DNA from: UMGS1502 sp045545435
GTDB lineage: Bacteria > Actinomycetota > Coriobacteriia > Coriobacteriales > Eggerthellaceae
Direction of reading: 5' to 3'
Length of the DNA: 7,151 nucleotides
Assembly: GCA_045545435.1 (NCBI GenBank)
Contig: JAZQAV010000153.1
Coordinates: 1-7,151, forward strand
A program made the translations under genes and the position numbers. The notes under the pieces were generated by a model. It worked only from the letters and a program-made list of their open reading frames with translations. It was not told the DNA's origin and ran no database searches. Below are positions 5,654 through 7,151 of the stretch, piece after piece (position 1 is the stretch's first letter; each line of letters starts with the position of its first letter).

Positions 5654-5687
5654 TTGTTGGTTGCATGAAACATGAGAGGAGGGTGCG

Positions 5688-6935
5688 ATGGTCGAAATCC
5701 CAAGTCCGGCAATTGCGGTGGTCGGGCGTAAAAACTCTGGCAAAACCACACTGGTCGTAGGGCTTATCGAGGAATTGGTGGCTCGTGGCGTTGATGTGGC
5801 CAGTGTAAAACATCACCATCACCCCGATTTCGAAATTGACGTTCCCGGTAAAGACTCGTATCGTCATCGTCGCGCGGGCGCCTCAGAAACGGTTGTTGCT
5901 GCGGCGGGTCAAATCGCCCGCGTGAAAACCGTCCGCGATGAGCTTACGTGCGAGGAAATCGTGCTCAGCATGCCCGGTCACGACATCGTGATAGTTGAGG
6001 GTTACCGTAAAAGTTCGCTGCCTTCAATTGAGATTATGCGTGCTGGAAACGCCGCTGATGAGGCCGCTGCTCAGGCGTTTGCGCAGGGCGCGCGGACTGG
6101 TAAACCCTTGGATGCAACCATAAATGGCGGCTCGTATGGAGACGCGGTGGCCTGCGAAGGTTTTTCCACCAACAAAATGCCTGCTGCTTCAACGGTTGCA
6201 ATTGTTACCGATATCCCCGCTGCGATGGAGGCTGCCGCGGTTTACGGTATCCCGGTATTTGCGCTGGACGATATCGCGCAGCTGGCGACCTTCTTGGAGG
6301 AACGCTACGTGCGCCCCAAGATAACGGTGGCTATCCAGGCAGGTGGCGAGAGCCGTCGTATGGGGCAAAGCAAGGCATTGGTGCCATTTTTGGGCAGACC
6401 TCTTATCTGCCGTTTGGTTGAGCGGCTTGCTCCGGTTGCCGATGAGTTGCTGATCACTACGAACGAGGGCGACAAGCTGGCGTTTTTGGATCGCGAATAC
6501 CCTGATCTTTCCATTCGCTTAGTTCCTGACCTGCATGATTTTCGCGGTGCGCTGCCCGGCGTACACACGGCGCTTGATGCGGCTTCGAACCCGTTTGTTG
6601 CCCTGGTGGCATGCGACATGGTGAATGCTTCGCCGCGCCTGATTGTGGCTGAAGCGATAGCGATGCGCAATGAGCACGCTGATGTGGTGGTACCAGTAAA
6701 CAAACATGGTTTTGAGCCGTTCCATGCAATATATCGGCGCTCAACGTGCCTTCCCGTAGTGGTTGACGCATTAAACGTTGGCGACAAGCGCGTCCGGACG
6801 TTGTACGAAAAGGTGAAAACACGTGGGTTCACGCAGGCTGAAGTGCTTGCAGCCGAGCCTATGGGAGGCTGTTTCGTGAACGCGAACACTCCCGATGAGC
6901 TGCATAAATTGGAAGAACGCTATCTCGAAAGCTAA
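5688..6935 (+). CDS. mobBA: MobB-MobA fusion, molybdopterin-guanine dinucleotide synthesis
   Basis: MobA links GMP from GTP to Mo-molybdopterin, giving the guanine dinucleotide cofactor used by formate dehydrogenases; MobB is a GTP-binding partner. The 415-residue product carries both. Residues 1 to about 205 are MobB, with the P-loop GRKNSGKTT (13-21), KHHHHPDFEIDVPGKDS (41-57), RRAGA (61-65) and VEGYRKSSLPSIEIMR (103-118). Residues from about 211 are MobA, with the signature AGGESRRMGQSKAL (218-231), RGALPG (286-291), ACDM (308-311, metal-binding Asp310) and NANTPDEL (398-405). ATG 5688 has GAGGAGG 5 bases upstream. The order MobB first, MobA second is the reverse of the usual mobA-mobB operon order. 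Because MobA keeps its motifs, both halves should be active. Control by the two upstream RNA elements is likely. Confidence 0.95.
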   Translation: MVEIPSPAIAVVGRKNSGKTTLVVGLIEELVARGVDVASVKHHHHPDFEIDVPGKDSYRHRRAGASETVVAAAGQIARVKTVRDELTCEEIVLSMPGHDIVIVEGYRKSSLPSIEIMRAGNAADEAAAQAFAQGARTGKPLDATINGGSYGDAVACEGFSTNKMPAASTVAIVTDIPAAMEAAAVYGIPVFALDDIAQLATFLEERYVRPKITVAIQAGGESRRMGQSKALVPFLGRPLICRLVERLAPVADELLITTNEGDKLAFLDREYPDLSIRLVPDLHDFRGALPGVHTALDAASNPFVALVACDMVNASPRLIVAEAIAMRNEHADVVVPVNKHGFEPFHAIYRRSTCLPVVVDALNVGDKRVRTLYEKVKTRGFTQAEVLAAEPMGGCFVNANTPDELHKLEERYLES

Positions 6936-6936
6936 A

Positions 6937-6956
6937 ACAAAGGGACGTACCTTTGT
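6937..6956 (+). other. hairpin between mobBA and the lipoprotein gene
   Basis: ACAAAGG (6937-6943) pairs perfectly with CCTTTGT (6950-6956) around a 6-nt loop, one base after the mobBA stop. No T-run follows, so read-through into the next gene is expected. It may attenuate or stabilise the message. Confidence 0.5.
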
Positions 6957-6974
6957 AAATGATGGGAGGCTGAA

Positions 6975-7151
6975 ATGTTTTTGGTTGGTTGGCTAAAGGA
7001 GAACAGGCCGCGCGCTCTTGCGTTGGCGGCGGCTGCGCTCGTGCTGGTGGGCGCATTGGCTTTGGTCGGTTGCGCATCGTCGGGTGCGTCGTCGACCGCT
7101 TCGTCAAGCGCTTCGTCTTCGAGCGCTTCATCTGCTGAAACCAGACAGTTT
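6975..7151 (+). CDS. lipoprotein N-terminus, runs off the window
   Basis: The 59 codons visible begin MFLVGWLKENRPRALAL, with a basic n-region, a long Ala/Leu/Val segment (about 14-32) and a lipobox LVGC (30-33). Cys33 would therefore be the lipidated residue after signal peptidase II cleavage. A Ser/Ala-rich linker (34-53) follows, typical of surface lipoproteins, and then SAETRQF at the window end. GGGAGG lies 5 bases upstream of the ATG. It starts 39 bases after mobBA in the same direction, so it is probably co-transcribed. A molybdate- or tungstate-binding protein of an ABC importer (ModA, TupA or WtpA type) would fit the neighbourhood, but no binding domain is visible, so that is only a guess. 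Confidence 0.8.
   Translation, partial: MFLVGWLKENRPRALALAAAALVLVGALALVGCASSGASSTASSSASSSSASSAETRQF

Noticed and set aside
5307..5867. 186-codon minus-strand frame across the RNA elements
   Set aside because: It lies over the terminator, both RNA cores and the start of mobBA and is a shadow frame without family resemblance.

Overview
The window holds a selenocysteine and molybdenum-cofactor maturation cluster, the gene set an anaerobe needs to build a formate dehydrogenase-type molybdo/tungsto-selenoenzyme. G+C is moderately high and all main genes are intact. The protein flavour, a selenium/formate dehydrogenase background and a Ser/Ala-rich lipoprotein linker suggest a strict anaerobe, possibly a coriobacterial actinobacterium. 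That placement is an inference with low to moderate confidence.

Layout: bases 1-508 contain no convincing gene. They hold a four-copy repeat with a 46-bp period, a plus-strand intrinsic terminator, a 14-bp palindrome and a short 21-bp repeat. On the minus strand, in transcription order, follow selA (4250-2799), selB (2692-749) and selC, the tRNA-Sec (606-509, anticodon UCA, encoded CCA). This is the complete bacterial Sec insertion set apart from selD. A divergent intergenic region separates selA from fdhD on the plus strand (4409-5224). Next comes a 463-base intergenic stretch that is the most interesting part of the window. It holds an AT-rich palindrome, a possible promoter, and two tandem copies of a structured RNA that looks like the molybdenum-cofactor (Moco) riboswitch. 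The first copy is followed by a strong intrinsic terminator with a visible antiterminator pairing. The second copy has a different downstream structure. These lead into a mobB-mobA fusion gene (5688-6935) and then the start of a lipoprotein gene that runs off the window.

How the genes fit together: SelA converts Ser-tRNA-Sec to Sec-tRNA-Sec. SelB delivers it to UGA codons, the best known targets being formate dehydrogenase catalytic subunits. FdhD supplies sulfur to the Mo/W cofactor of formate dehydrogenase. MobA/MobB attach the nucleotide to molybdopterin. The tandem riboswitch candidates would let cofactor level control mobBA and the genes after it. The FdhD protein is unusual because its normal CxxC sulfur-transfer motif is not preserved.
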